Source of the DNA: Armatimonadota bacterium
GTDB taxonomy: Bacteria > Armatimonadota > Zipacnadia > JAUWAU01
NCBI GenBank assembly: GCA_030601885.1
Contig: JAUWAU010000003.1
Span: 62,001-126,000, forward strand
DNA length: 64,000 nt
Direction: 5' to 3'
Positions within the stretch are counted from its first letter, which is position 1; every line of letters begins with the position of its first letter. The notes under the pieces are model-generated. The model was not told the DNA's origin. It made no database searches and saw nothing but the letters and a program-made list of their open reading frames with translations. Positions 50,826-60,461 of this stretch are shown here, piece after piece. Both the position numbers and the translations under genes were made by a program.

Positions 50826-51572
50826 CTAGTAACCGGTCGTGATTGGCCGCATGCAATCGCCTATGCCGCCTCGGCCGCAGATGTTCCTATCCCTGCTGTT
50901 ACGATAGAAATTGAAATACCACAGCTCGTCGAGTCTCTTGGACTCCACGTGCCCGTCGCCATACAACACGTTGATACGGGCATTATGCCACGCTGTCTCG
51001 TACGTGTTGCCATAGGTGTCCGGCAAGAACCACGCCGCGCCCAACCGGTCGTAGATGGTTTCGTGGCGGTCGAACCAGAGATGATAGCCCTCCGCAATCA
51101 GCACTTGCTTTGCAGGCTCGCGCACATCGGAGTCCCGGACGCCGCCACGCACGCGACCCCAGCAGAGCCAATTGTAGGGATAGCTGTACTCGTACGCGTC
51201 GCCGCAGGCCCTATACGTGTACCACCACTCGAAGCTCCTCGAAGGGCACTTCAGAATCCGCTCCTCGCGTATGTACTCGTGCAACACGGTATAGATGCTT
51301 CCTGGATAACTGACGCCCGTATACTGCGTGTATCCTCGCACGGGGAGTTCGTTGAGCGTCACGGCCCTCCCGCGGGGAAACCGGCCGGCGTTGTCATCCA
51401 CGTACAGCCGCATAGCCATGCCGAGCTGTCTCATTTGGGCGGTGCAGGTCGCTTGCCAGGCCTTCTCCCGGGTCCTGGCGAAGACGGGAAACAGGATCGC
51501 CATGAGGATCATAATAATGGTAATTACAACGAGGAGCTCGATTAGCGTGAAGCCCTTGGCTCGTGGCTGCAC
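50826..51572 (-). CDS. Prepilin-type H-X9-DG protein (DUF1559-like)
   Basis: This 248-aa protein has its GTG start eight bases after GGAGG. It begins VQPRAKGFTLIELLVVITII, a type IV prepilin signal with cleavage after Gly and Phe at +1. The C-terminal part has HNARINVLYGDGHV: His, nine residues, then Asp-Gly, the H-X9-DG element. These proteins are pseudopilin-like and very numerous in Planctomycetota, Lentisphaerota and Armatimonadota. They are probably assembled or exported by a type II/IV pilus-like system; the exact role is unknown. Confidence 0.9.
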   Translation of the reverse strand: MQPRAKGFTLIELLVVITIIMILMAILFPVFARTREKAWQATCTAQMRQLGMAMRLYVDDNAGRFPRGRAVTLNELPVRGYTQYTGVSYPGSIYTVLHEYIREERILKCPSRSFEWWYTYRACGDAYEYSYPYNWLCWGRVRGGVRDSDVREPAKQVLIAEGYHLWFDRHETIYDRLGAAWFLPDTYGNTYETAWHNARINVLYGDGHVESKRLDELWYFNFYRNSRDRNICGRGGIGDCMRPITTGY

Positions 51573-51673
51573 AGGGGATACCTCCCAGTGACGCCAATTT
51601 CGCCGAGTATATCCGTTCCAGAAACGCGTGTCAATACCTGCCCCGGGCATGCACGTCCAGACGTCGGCTAATC

Positions 51674-52618
51674 ATGCTTGCCCTAATCATCGCTATTCTG
51701 TGCGTTGCTGCGATCATCGCCGTGGCGTTGGCCGCTCTCGCAGAGGCTCGCGGGCTGCGCGTTACCCATCTCAGCCTCTCGGTTCCAGGCTGGCCCGGCG
51801 GCGCCGGCAGGGCGCGCATTGCCCACCTGAGCGACCTGCATCTGCCGGGCATACCTGTCAGCCTGGACAGGCTTCTCGGCGTCATCAGAGACATCGATCC
51901 GCACCTCATCGTGGTTTCGGGCGACACGCTGGCGTGGAATGCGGACATTGACATTGCTGTCTCGCTTATCCGCCGTCTTGCGGCGCATGCGCCGGTGCTG
52001 TGCGTCACAGGCAACAGCGAACACGCGTACGATCTTAACATCGAAGCCTTCGGGGCTGCCATCGAGCGCGTCGGCGGCCGTCTGCTGGTGAATCGGCATT
52101 GGACCGGTACCATCGGCGGCGCGAACGTGTGCGTCCTCGGGTTGGAGCATCGCCTGACGGGCACGCCAGATTTCGAGGGTACATTGGCCGATGCATCACC
52201 CGCTGATCTCATGATCGTCGTGGCCCACTCTCCCTTTGCCTGGCCCCGGGTGCCCCGCGAGCGCACGCACCTCTTCCTGTGCGGGCACACGCACGGCGGC
52301 CAGTTGCGCATTCCGATACTTGGGCGGCTCATAGCCCACTCTCGGCGCGAATGGGAGCTGAAATCAGGCGTTCTGGAGCTGCCACGGCACGGCAGTGATT
52401 GGGCTGACCTCCGGCGGGTATACTCGCACGAGGAGCTATGTAAGAACGGGAAAGTCAGAACGCTCCGGTTCACGTCCGGCCGCCCCCTCATGTGCACCAC
52501 CCGGGGCGTCGGCGCCGTCATCCTCCCCATGCGCCTCGGCTCGCCGCCCGAGGTGATCGCCATCACGGTCGGCGGTGACATGGCAGGAGATGCACCCGGC
52601 GAGACAGAAGTAAGTTAG
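51674..52618 (+). CDS. Calcineurin-like metallophosphoesterase, membrane-anchored
   Basis: This is a 314-aa protein of the YkuE/YaeI-like group. An N-terminal helix (LIIAILCVAAIIAVALAALA) anchors it. Phosphoesterase motifs are ARIAHLSDLHLPG (DxH), LIVVSGDTL (GD), TGNSEH (a variant of GNHE), VVAHSP and FLCGHTHGGQ (GHxH), which bind two metals. The asparagine of the third motif is kept, but the His after it is replaced by Ser, as in some relatives. YkuE-type enzymes act on lipid or UDP-sugar substrates; none is shown here. It has no good ribosome-binding site. Confidence 0.87.
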   Translation: MLALIIAILCVAAIIAVALAALAEARGLRVTHLSLSVPGWPGGAGRARIAHLSDLHLPGIPVSLDRLLGVIRDIDPHLIVVSGDTLAWNADIDIAVSLIRRLAAHAPVLCVTGNSEHAYDLNIEAFGAAIERVGGRLLVNRHWTGTIGGANVCVLGLEHRLTGTPDFEGTLADASPADLMIVVAHSPFAWPRVPRERTHLFLCGHTHGGQLRIPILGRLIAHSRREWELKSGVLELPRHGSDWADLRRVYSHEELCKNGKVRTLRFTSGRPLMCTTRGVGAVILPMRLGSPPEVIAITVGGDMAGDAPGETEVS

Positions 52619-52620
52619 TA

Positions 52621-52759
52621 CTACAACCGTGCTTGTCATTCTGAGGAGCGAAGCGACGAAGAATCTCGGCCCCCGGGGTCCCTTTTCGTGTCAAAAGCGA
52701 GATTCTTCGCTCCGTTTCACTGCGCTCAGAATGACATGGCTCGACAAGCACGGTTGTAG
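52621..52759. repeat. 139-bp inverted-repeat element (MITE-like)
   Basis: Perfect 17-base terminal inverted repeats (CTACAACCGTGCTTGTC at 52621-52637 and its complement at 52743-52759) enclose ATTCTGAG/CTCAGAAT and GAATCTCG/CGAGATTC pairs. It is the fullest copy of the family seen at 5721 and 23468. It codes for nothing. Confidence 0.8.
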
Positions 52760-52807
52760 GATTAGTGGATCACTCCTGCGGGGAATGGATAACGGGGGTG
52801 CGGAGAG

Positions 52808-53950
52808 ATGATCGTGCGGAGCATGACAATGGCAATCATCGTCGGCATCGTACTGGGCATCTGCGCGCCGCTGCAGGCCGCGGAGCAGAGAGACAACGTC
52901 CGGCTCCAGAGGATCTACCTGCTGCACGCCGATGCGCGTGATGTGGCTCGGATGTTCGGCCTCGCCGCTCGCGCTCGCCCCCAGCGCCCTCCGGTGGCTG
53001 CCCGACGCCGCCCCGGAATCGGCCCATCGGGCCTCGTCCGTCCGGAGGCGAAGCCGGATCTCTCGCGCCCATCTCAGCTTGTCGCATGGGCCGGATTCCC
53101 CGACCCGCGCGAGCAGTATGGCGGACCGGACGGTACGACCGGCGCGTTCCGCCCCTTCGCGCCGCCCGATTTGCTTCCGGGCGAGATGAAGCCGCCGATC
53201 CCCATTCCCGGGCACAACGCCTTGCTCGTAACCGGCACGCCGGCGGAGATCGATGAGTTCCGCGAGATACTGCAGCTCTTCGATGTGCCGCCGACTCAGG
53301 TGCGGATCCGCGCCGATATCGTCAACGTCCTGACCCGCATCGAGAAGGCGCTCGGGCTGGACTTCACCGGCACGTTTGGGCCCGTGGGTGGCGGCACGTC
53401 GGGCAACGTCCCGCCCGACGCAAACATCGCGTGGCGGATGGCCTTTGCCGATGTCGCCGCGGTAGTCGGCGCCATGCAGCGAGAGACCCGCCGCAGTGAG
53501 CGCGCCGGGGCCGAGGTCATGACCATGACTGGCCAACCTGGGCTCATCCGGGTCGGCCAATCGGTCCCGTACTTCCTGCCCCAGACCACGGTCACGTACG
53601 GAGCCGTCACCACGAACTACATCCCATTCAGCGCCTTCGTCGGCGTGGAGCTGTACGTGACGCCCCGCGTGAACGCGGATGATACGGTCTCCATGGGGAT
53701 CCGTGTCAGCCTGATTGACGAAACAGGCACCGTCCTGGGCCCCGGCGGCGCAGTCCCCACCACGAAGCAGACGCTCACCAGTGCTCTCATCCGCGTACCC
53801 GACGGCGACAGCGTGTGCATCGCCGGCCTACCGCGGCGGCAGAACTCCACGACCACCAGCCCGCTCGGCACACGGCAGATCATCGATGATTCCGAGCTCC
53901 TCGTCTTCGTCACGCCGACCATCCTGAGACCGGTCAACGTGCCCCGCTAG
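52808..53950 (+). CDS. Secretin-like (type II/III secretion system) domain protein
   Basis: This 380-aa protein has a signal peptide (MAIIVGIVLGICAPLQAAEQ). A secretin short-domain pattern follows: YLLHADARDVARMFGLAARA and NALLVTGTPAEIDEFREILQ, LFDVPPTQVRIRADIVNVLT. The C-terminal secretin part has LIRVGQSVPYFLP, VELYVTPRVNADDTVSMGIR and SELLVFVTPTILRP. It is shorter than PilQ or GspD and lacks the N0 domain, so it may be an orphan secretin-like protein, possibly tied to the nearby pseudopilin. Two in-frame ATGs exist; the first is annotated. Confidence 0.82.
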   Translation: MIVRSMTMAIIVGIVLGICAPLQAAEQRDNVRLQRIYLLHADARDVARMFGLAARARPQRPPVAARRRPGIGPSGLVRPEAKPDLSRPSQLVAWAGFPDPREQYGGPDGTTGAFRPFAPPDLLPGEMKPPIPIPGHNALLVTGTPAEIDEFREILQLFDVPPTQVRIRADIVNVLTRIEKALGLDFTGTFGPVGGGTSGNVPPDANIAWRMAFADVAAVVGAMQRETRRSERAGAEVMTMTGQPGLIRVGQSVPYFLPQTTVTYGAVTTNYIPFSAFVGVELYVTPRVNADDTVSMGIRVSLIDETGTVLGPGGAVPTTKQTLTSALIRVPDGDSVCIAGLPRRQNSTTTSPLGTRQIIDDSELLVFVTPTILRPVNVPR

Positions 53951-53995
53951 TGCCGGAGGGGGCGGGCCTGACAACTGAGCGGGGAGGCACCCGGC

Positions 53996-55156
53996 TTGGC
54001 CACTGACAGCGACCTCATCGACCGCGTACTCGAGATCTGTGCCGGCGACGAGAATGCGGCACGCGCCGCCAAGTGGGCCCCGCAGCCGGACTGGGCCCGC
54101 GACCATTGGCGCGGCCTACCCCGGCGAGACGCTGACGGCATCCCCTTCACGGTGGAGCCCGAGAACGCCCTCTGGGCTCATATCCTCGGCTTCGACATCG
54201 CCCGCTACTACAACGACCCCCGCACGTTCCTGCAGGCGCGCCTGCAGATGAGCATCTACCGCTTCGAGCACTTCGACGACCACACCGTGATCGGCGACGA
54301 CATCCCCATCTGGTTCGGCGTGCCCTTCGAGATGAGTCTGTTCGGCATGCCGTGGGAGTTCACCAGCGGCAACGATCCCTGGATCGGGCGGAAGCCCGTC
54401 GTGAATGACCTCGAGGACATGCGTTGCCTGCTCCCGATAGACTTTCACTCGAGCGGCCTCATGCCGCATGCACATCGGTTCTACACGGAGCTTTCCGGGC
54501 TTGCCGACGGCCGGATGCGGGTCACGTTTCCCGAATGGGGCCGTGGGCCCATGGGAGTGGCCTGCCAGCTCCGGGGCATGCAGCACTTCCTCGCCGACCT
54601 CTGTGAGCAGCCGCAGATGGTGCGTGAGCTACTGCGCACGGTCACCGACGCGCGCATCCTGTGGACGCAGAGGCGCGCCGATTTCCTCGGCCAGGAGCCC
54701 GGCGCGGGGAATCTCTACAACGACTGCATCGGCTCCGAGACCATCAGCCCGCGGATGTACGAGGAGTTCGTGCTGCCCGAGGAGATGCGCCTGGGGGAGT
54801 TTCACGGCGCTATCGCGTACTGGCATAGCTGCGGCCGCACGGACGACTTCGCGCAGTTCGTCGCCCGCTTGCCGAGCCTGACGATGTACAACGTCGGCCC
54901 GCGGACGGATGTGCGGAAGGTGCGGGAGGCTCTGGGCGGCGATGTCGCGCTCGAGGTGTGCCTCGACCCGGTGGCCGACGTGCAGATGAGCGACTCGAAG
55001 GCCATGCAGCGGCGCATACGTGCCATCGTCGCGGCTGCCGAGGGCGCTCCGCTGACGATACGGGCCGATGGCCTGCAGCTCCTGAACGGCCTCAGCGAGG
55101 ACCTCGCCAAGATCCAGGAGTTCATCGAGGCGGCCAAGGCGGTGCTGGACGGGTAG
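53996..55156 (+). CDS. UroD-family protein 6 with HSCG zinc-type motif
   Basis: This 386-aa protein starts at a TTG after GGGGAGG. It contains FEMSLFGMPWEFTSGNDPWI and NDCIGSETISPRMYEEFVLP, the substrate loop. YWHSCGRTDDFAQFVARLPS follows, carrying the HxCG zinc pair at the place occupied in MtaA/MtbA proteins. LEVCLDPVADVQMSDSKAMQ follows. It is longer at the N-terminus and more distant from the five clustered paralogues at 22-28 kb. The gene after it encodes a VOC protein, perhaps in the same transcript. Confidence 0.84.
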   Translation: MATDSDLIDRVLEICAGDENAARAAKWAPQPDWARDHWRGLPRRDADGIPFTVEPENALWAHILGFDIARYYNDPRTFLQARLQMSIYRFEHFDDHTVIGDDIPIWFGVPFEMSLFGMPWEFTSGNDPWIGRKPVVNDLEDMRCLLPIDFHSSGLMPHAHRFYTELSGLADGRMRVTFPEWGRGPMGVACQLRGMQHFLADLCEQPQMVRELLRTVTDARILWTQRRADFLGQEPGAGNLYNDCIGSETISPRMYEEFVLPEEMRLGEFHGAIAYWHSCGRTDDFAQFVARLPSLTMYNVGPRTDVRKVREALGGDVALEVCLDPVADVQMSDSKAMQRRIRAIVAAAEGAPLTIRADGLQLLNGLSEDLAKIQEFIEAAKAVLDG

Positions 55157-55250
55157 AACGCATGTACCAGATACAGTAAGCGCTGAGCAGGCGAACAGCC
55201 TTCGGCAGACGGCCGCACGGGCAGCCGCGCATTTGCGGAGGACATCGCGA

Positions 55251-55676
55251 ATGAACCCATACCTGAAGAGACTGAGCCACGTGGGCATCCGGACATCCGA
55301 CCTGGACGCGTCGCTGAAGTGGTACACCGAGGTGTTGGGCCTCAAGGAGGCTTTTCGACTTGAGCGCGATGGGCGCGTGGTGATCGTATACCTGCATTTG
55401 ACGCAGAACACGTTCATCGAGCTTTTCGCGCCGCGCCCGGACCAGGCCGCGCCCCCGAAGACTCACTTCTCCATCGAGGTGACCGACATCGAAGGCGCCG
55501 TGCAGGACATACTCCCGCGGCTGCCGGACCTGTCGGTCCGCAAGCGCGAGATCACCACGGGAATGGACGGCTCTCGTCTCTTCAATTTCTTCGATCTGGA
55601 TGGGCATCGCATCGAGTTTCAGGAGTTTCCTCCCGAATCCCAGGAGGCCCAGGCGATGGCGCGGTGGGAGAAGTAG
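55251..55676 (+). CDS. VOC-superfamily (glyoxalase-like) protein
   Basis: This 141-aa protein has GGAGG nine bases before its ATG. It opens LKRLSHVGIRTSDLDASLKW and has VIVYLHLTQNTFIELFAPRP and FFDLDGHRIEFQEFP, the two beta-alpha-beta-beta-beta motifs with His, Glu and Glu as likely metal ligands. VOC proteins include glyoxalase I, methylmalonyl-CoA epimerase and extradiol dioxygenases. The reaction here is not known. Confidence 0.88.
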   Translation: MNPYLKRLSHVGIRTSDLDASLKWYTEVLGLKEAFRLERDGRVVIVYLHLTQNTFIELFAPRPDQAAPPKTHFSIEVTDIEGAVQDILPRLPDLSVRKREITTGMDGSRLFNFFDLDGHRIEFQEFPPESQEAQAMARWEK

Positions 55677-55753
55677 CGGGTTCGCGCGAGGATCGCTCTC
55701 CGTTTTGCGGTTGGCATGCGGGAAGATAGGGCTTCCTCGCGGGCCTGCGCTGC

Positions 55754-55759
55754 TATACT
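55754..55759 (+). promoter_or_regulatory. Possible -10 box of the propeller-like gene
   Basis: TATACT preceded by TGC (an extended -10) lies about 190 bases before the ATG at 55947. A TTCCTC 15 bases upstream is only a weak -35. No gene is seen in the 270-base gap 55677-55946. Confidence 0.3.
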
Positions 55760-55946
55760 CCGCCTCGACCGCTCAGGCAAGGCGCCTTCCGCTGCTGGCT
55801 CAGCGGGCTCCCTGGGCCCTCTCCTGTGTTCGCCGATGCAGGTATCCCGCAGCACACCAGCGAATCCATACATCAAGTGAGATGGCACCTGCGGACTAGC
55901 TGCTGCGTGGTGGGTGGCCCGTAGTCGCTCCAGAGGGGGAAGGACG

Positions 55947-58391
55947 ATGCGGATCGCTGTGGCTGTAGTGCTTTCTGGCTTGATACTGTTGGGCGCTGCC
56001 GGAGTGTGCCCGGCAGGCCCCTGGTACATTCGGACCGTGGAGGGCGGTGGCGATGTCGGGGAGTACACCTCGCTGGCCTTGGACGGTGCTGGCCGCCCGC
56101 ACGTAAGCTACTACGACGCGACCAACGGCGACCTTAAGTACGCTGCCTGGAACGGCAGCAGGTGGGGCGTCGAGGTCGCGCACGGCGTGGGCGACGTCGG
56201 CAAATGGAGTTCGCTGGCGCTAGCCAGCAATGGCGACCCACGCATAAGCTACTACGACGGCACCAATGACAACGTCAAGTTCGCGGCCTGGAGCGGCACC
56301 GCTTGGTTCATTCAGGTGGTAGGCACTGCTGGTGGAGGGGGCGGGCATACGTCGTTGTCGCTGGATGCCAGCGACTCCCCGCACATAAGCTACTGCGGAA
56401 CCGGTAACCTGAGGTATGCCCTGTGGCAAGGCTTCTTCTGGGACATACATACAGTGGACACCGGCAACTTCTTCGGGCAGTGGACTTCATTGGCCTTGGA
56501 CGCCAGTGGCCATCCACACATCAGCTACTACGCAGGTGGCCCCCTCAAGTATGCCGCTTGGGACGGCACCACGTGGGCAATCCAGACTGTACCTGGCCAG
56601 CCCGATAACGGCACCTCCGTTGCGTTGGACAACCGCGGCTATCCCCACATAAGCTGCTCCGCTTTAGGGAATCGCGACCTCCAATACGCTACGTGGGATG
56701 GCACCGCTTGGGACACTCAAGTGGTGGACAGCGTGGGCGACGTCGGCACATGGAGTTCGCTGGCGCTAGCCAGCAATGGCGACCCATGCATAAGCTACGA
56801 GGACGGGTACATGAATTTCGACCTCAAATACGCCGCCTGGAACGGCAGCAGTTGGGACATCGAGACGGTGGATAGCACTGGGTACGTCGGGGTATACACG
56901 TCCTTGGCTTTAGACACTGAGGGCTTCGCGCACATAAGTTACTACGATTACACGAATGGCGACCTCAAGTACGCCACCAACCGTCCGGTACCAGAGAGCG
57001 TGCACGAGCTGCCCGCGACTGGGTACTACATGATCTCCTTCCCTCTCGTGCCCCCCTCGACTACCGTGCACGACTTGCTCTGCGACGACCTGGGCTGCGG
57101 CAATTACTACATGTGGGCATGGGGTGGCCTGACAGGGTTCCGCTACCTCAATGTCCCAACGAGCCCGCCGAGCTGTCAAAGCACCATGCTCAACATGCAG
57201 GCGGGATACTGGCTGCTGAGTCCAGCAGCGACGCTTGACATCGACGGCGGGGGCGAGGTGCCGTACTACTCGCGGACGATCTCCTTGCACCCCGGCTGGA
57301 ACATGGTGGCTGCGCCCCACGCAGCCACCATCGACAGCCTGCAGGTGAATAGGGCCGGCGACGTGCGCAGCTTGGCGGCTGCCGAAAGCGCCGGCTGGGT
57401 GTCGGCCACCTTCTGGTACTCGCATGACGGGACGGGCGGCTACAGCACGGTCACCATCGGCCAGACGCCGGGGGACACGCTGTCGCTGTGGTACGGCTAC
57501 TGGGTGTTGGCCGGGATCGACTGTTCGCTCATCGTGCCACAGCCCTCGGGCGGTGCGGATGGAACGGCAGTGAGCAAGTCGCGAGGCGTTGCGACGGATC
57601 GCGCGTGGGCGTTCGACATTCAAGCAAGCAGCTCAAGCTCTACCGACACCATCACCATCGCCGCGGCCGACTCTGCCTCGGACGACTTCGACGGCTTTGT
57701 GCTGGATAGGCCGAAGCCGCCGGCCCCGCCAGGTGAGGGCAGGCTGCGGATGGTGCTCAGAGCCGAAGGCTGGCGGGGGACGGAGCCCCCGCCCTACAAT
57801 AAGGCACCGGGCCGCCAGATGCCGTGGAGCTCCGAGCTGGCCATGGAGACAAAGACCGCCACCTCCCAGCCCACCGAATACCACTTCACCGTCACCGGCG
57901 GCGTCAAAGGCGAGCCAGTGACGCTGAGCTGGCCCGAATTGGGTGGCCTGCCCAAGGATGGAGTGGCGACGCTTGCCGATCGCGACACGGGCAGGCGGAC
58001 CTTCATGCGCACGCGAGCGCAGTACGAATTTGCAGCGCCCGGCGCACACGCCAGCCGCGGCTTCACGGTGACGGTCAAGCGGGCACAGGAAGGCGCGCTG
58101 CTCGTCAGCGGTCTCAGTGCCGTGCCAGCACGCGGCGGAGCCTGGGACATCGGCTTCAACTTGTCAGCGGATGCAGCCGTGAGCGCCCGCGTCTACAACG
58201 TGGCGGGACGCCTGGTGGCCGAGATCGCACGCGGCCACCAGCTCGCCAGCGGACGGGCGGCGCTCACTTGGGATGGCCGTGGCACCGCCGCCACTCACGT
58301 CCCAAGCGGCACCTATCTCCTCCGCGTCACCGCTCGCGCCGAGGACGGCGAGCAGGCGTCGGCGGTGGCCCTGCTGCAGGCGGAGCGTTAG
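55947..58391 (+). CDS. Secreted seven-repeat beta-propeller-like protein with FlgD-like C-terminus
   Basis: This 814-aa protein has a signal peptide ([20 protein letters not shown]). Seven repeats of about 46 residues follow (roughly residues 24-345), with the core SLALDxxGxPHISYY and the end DLKYAAWNG, enough for a seven-bladed propeller. Repeats 2 and 6 are nearly identical in DNA over 66 bases. A middle region ([19 protein letters not shown]) comes next, then a C-terminal FlgD-like Ig module ([39 protein letters not shown]). A palindromic repeat is read in frame at 57772. It is probably a cell-surface or extracellular binding protein; the target is unknown. Confidence 0.83.
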   Translation: MRIAVAVVLSGLILLGAAGVCPAGPWYIRTVEGGGDVGEYTSLALDGAGRPHVSYYDATNGDLKYAAWNGSRWGVEVAHGVGDVGKWSSLALASNGDPRISYYDGTNDNVKFAAWSGTAWFIQVVGTAGGGGGHTSLSLDASDSPHISYCGTGNLRYALWQGFFWDIHTVDTGNFFGQWTSLALDASGHPHISYYAGGPLKYAAWDGTTWAIQTVPGQPDNGTSVALDNRGYPHISCSALGNRDLQYATWDGTAWDTQVVDSVGDVGTWSSLALASNGDPCISYEDGYMNFDLKYAAWNGSSWDIETVDSTGYVGVYTSLALDTEGFAHISYYDYTNGDLKYATNRPVPESVHELPATGYYMISFPLVPPSTTVHDLLCDDLGCGNYYMWAWGGLTGFRYLNVPTSPPSCQSTMLNMQAGYWLLSPAATLDIDGGGEVPYYSRTISLHPGWNMVAAPHAATIDSLQVNRAGDVRSLAAAESAGWVSATFWYSHDGTGGYSTVTIGQTPGDTLSLWYGYWVLAGIDCSLIVPQPSGGADGTAVSKSRGVATDRAWAFDIQASSSSSTDTITIAAADSASDDFDGFVLDRPKPPAPPGEGRLRMVLRAEGWRGTEPPPYNKAPGRQMPWSSELAMETKTATSQPTEYHFTVTGGVKGEPVTLSWPELGGLPKDGVATLADRDTGRRTFMRTRAQYEFAAPGAHASRGFTVTVKRAQEGALLVSGLSAVPARGGAWDIGFNLSADAAVSARVYNVAGRLVAEIARGHQLASGRAALTWDGRGTAATHVPSGTYLLRVTARAEDGEQASAVALLQAER
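57772..57799. repeat. CTACAA-family palindrome inside coding sequence
   Basis: GGCGGGGG and CCCCCGCC form a hairpin, followed by CTACAA. It matches the intergenic units at 43558 and 43596 and is translated as [11 protein letters not shown] in the propeller-like protein. Confidence 0.7.
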
Positions 58392-58611
58392 GCCACCCCT
58401 GGAGCCCGCCGTGCCGCCGCCCACCGGGCTTGTCCTGAGCACTGCCGCGGGATGCCCCTTCCTCATTCCCAGGAAAGCTGCAGTTATTCGGCTCGTGCTG
58501 CGAAATTGTTGCGGCGCGGCAACACATCGTTTGTTCCGTAGTGGCAGTGTGAGTGACGCGTGGGAGCATCAGCCGCGCGAGGCTTCAGGGGCGGGACCGG
58601 GAGGGTAAGCA

Positions 58612-58950
58612 ATGACCGCTGACGATGACATCATCGCAAGACTCCGAGCCGCCATGAGCATCTTGCCGGCGACGGATGAAGTGACCCCGGAGCGCATTGA
58701 GCAGTTGGCCGACGGTCTGGCGTCGCGCATGGGACAGGTGGCGCAGCAGATCGTCGAGGGGCAGGGCGGCAGGCCCGTGCGGGGCACCGACACCGGCTTC
58801 ATCGTGTCGATGCTGGCGGCGCTGGCGCAGCAGGTGACCGAGCACGGTCCACGATGGCTCACAGAGGGCATTCCGGCGACCGGCGACCGTGGGCTACGGC
58901 GCCACTCGCGGGCGCAGGCGCTGCGCCTTGTACGTGATGGCCGGCAGTAG
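58612..58950 (+). CDS. Small helical protein of unknown function
   Basis: This 112-aa protein follows GGAGGGTAAGCA. It is predicted to be mostly helical: DDIIARLRAAMSILPATDEV, ERIEQLADGLASRMGQVAQQ and FIVSMLAALAQQVTEHGPRW, then a basic tail. I do not recognise a family. The 220-base region before it has no other feature. Confidence 0.55.
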   Translation: MTADDDIIARLRAAMSILPATDEVTPERIEQLADGLASRMGQVAQQIVEGQGGRPVRGTDTGFIVSMLAALAQQVTEHGPRWLTEGIPATGDRGLRRHSRAQALRLVRDGRQ

Positions 58951-58979
58951 CAACAACGGGACCGGGCAGAGCGGCTCCC

Positions 58980-60176
58980 CTATTCGAGGTCCATCTGCCG
59001 GAGCGCTTCCTGGTAGACTTGCTTGAGCGGCACGTCGTGCGCCTCGGCCGCCTGGCGGCAGTCGTCGTGCTCCGGGGCGGCCGTGGTGATGCGGCCCTGA
59101 TGCCTGGCCACTTTCACCCGAATGCGCCCGTACTTCGTCGTCACCTCAATGTGCTCGCGCTCCAGGCAGCGGCGCGACATCTCGCCGATCCGCACGCCGA
59201 ACGTGGTGGTGTGCTCGAAGATGGCCCGGGTCGCGCCGTCGAGTCCGTCGCGGTGCACGAGCGCGGCGAGCGTGATGGCCGGGCGACCCTTCTTCATCTG
59301 GATCGGCGTCAACCATGCGTCCACCGCACCGGCAGCGAAGAGCGCCTCGAGCGCGGCGTCGTACAGCTCCGGGTTCATGTCATCGATGTTAGCCTCGACA
59401 ACATACACCGTGTCGCGCTCAGCGTCGTCTTCGGCTGCGGCCTGCCCGCTGACCATCCGGAGGACGTTGGGAATGTCGCCGAAGTCGGAGACGCCCGCTC
59501 CGTAGCCGATCCGATCTATGCGCATCGATGGCATCGGGCCAAAGTGCGCGGCCAGCGTCGCCAGGATGGCCGCTCCCGTGGGCGTTACGGTTTCGCCCTC
59601 GACGTCGAGGCTGCGCGTCGGGAGTCCCTTGACGATCTCCAGCGTTGCCGGGGCGGGCACCGGATACGTTCCGTGGCTGAAGGTGACGGTGCCGTGGCTC
59701 AGAGGTATGGGCGAGGCGTGTATCTCGTCAACCCCGAGCAGCTCAAAGCCCACTACGGCGCCGACGATATCGACGATGGCATCAACCGCACCCACCTCGT
59801 GAAAATGTGCCTTCTCGGGCGTCGTGCCATGTATCTTGCCCTCGGCCTCGGCGAGTCGGTTGAAGATGGCCAGCGACCGATCCTTGATCCCGCGCCCCAG
59901 GCTCGCATCCTCGATCAGCGCCGTAATCTGCGCCATGGTGCGTCCGTGGCTGCCGTGTCCTTGAGACGAGCCCGCATCGCGGACCTCCACGGTCGCCTGG
60001 GTGGCACTGATACCGCGTTTGACCACCTTTTCCACGCGCAGGTGCCACTCCGGCAGCCGGATCTTGCGCAGCTCACTGGTGAGCTGCTCCGGCTCCACGC
60101 CGAGGTCGATGAGGGCACCCAGCGTCATATCGCCGCTGATGCCGCAGAAGCAATCGACGTAGGCGATACGCATCAT
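58980..60176 (-). CDS. larC: Nickel-pincer cofactor biosynthesis protein LarC
   Basis: LarC inserts nickel into the pyridinium-dithiocarboxylate precursor of the nickel-pincer cofactor used by lactate racemase and related enzymes. The 398-aa protein begins RIAYVDCFCGISGDMTLGAL, has HFHEVGAVDAIVDIVGAVVG with the metal-binding His/Glu, and later PTGAAILATLAAHFG and YVVEANIDDMNPELYDAALE. It is encoded in one frame, without the ribosomal frameshift seen in some species. LarB, LarE and LarA genes are not in this window. It starts at ATGATG after GGGAG. Confidence 0.93.
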   Translation of the reverse strand: MMRIAYVDCFCGISGDMTLGALIDLGVEPEQLTSELRKIRLPEWHLRVEKVVKRGISATQATVEVRDAGSSQGHGSHGRTMAQITALIEDASLGRGIKDRSLAIFNRLAEAEGKIHGTTPEKAHFHEVGAVDAIVDIVGAVVGFELLGVDEIHASPIPLSHGTVTFSHGTYPVPAPATLEIVKGLPTRSLDVEGETVTPTGAAILATLAAHFGPMPSMRIDRIGYGAGVSDFGDIPNVLRMVSGQAAAEDDAERDTVYVVEANIDDMNPELYDAALEALFAAGAVDAWLTPIQMKKGRPAITLAALVHRDGLDGATRAIFEHTTTFGVRIGEMSRRCLEREHIEVTTKYGRIRVKVARHQGRITTAAPEHDDCRQAAEAHDVPLKQVYQEALRQMDLE

Positions 60177-60249
60177 TTAGCTCCCAACCGTGTCGCACAG
60201 GCTGGCAGCCCGTGGAGTCCCAGGCAGGGCTGCTCGCACTGCGCAGCAA

Positions 60250-60430
60250 GCTACCCCGAAGATTTCGGCCGCAGGCCGAGGTGTAGGGCGGGGATGCTCT
60301 TCCCCGCCGGCCTTCCGCCTTCGCGGGAGCGACATAGCCGCTTCGGCGGAGTCGCTTGCCTCAGTACACAGAGCCACCAACCTCGGGGCGGAGATCTTCG
60401 TCGTTTCCGGGTGTCGCACTGCGCCATGAA
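60250..60430. repeat. Modular repeat block between larC and aroF
   Basis: CCCGAAGATTTCGGCCGCAG and GTGTAGGGCGGGGATG occur near 60260, and CGTTTCCGGGTGTCGCACTG near 60407. These match the modules at 29313-29713 and 46950-47135. No gene is visible. Confidence 0.65.
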
Positions 60431-60461
60431 GGCTGCTTCGCAGAGCAGGGCCTGGGCTACA

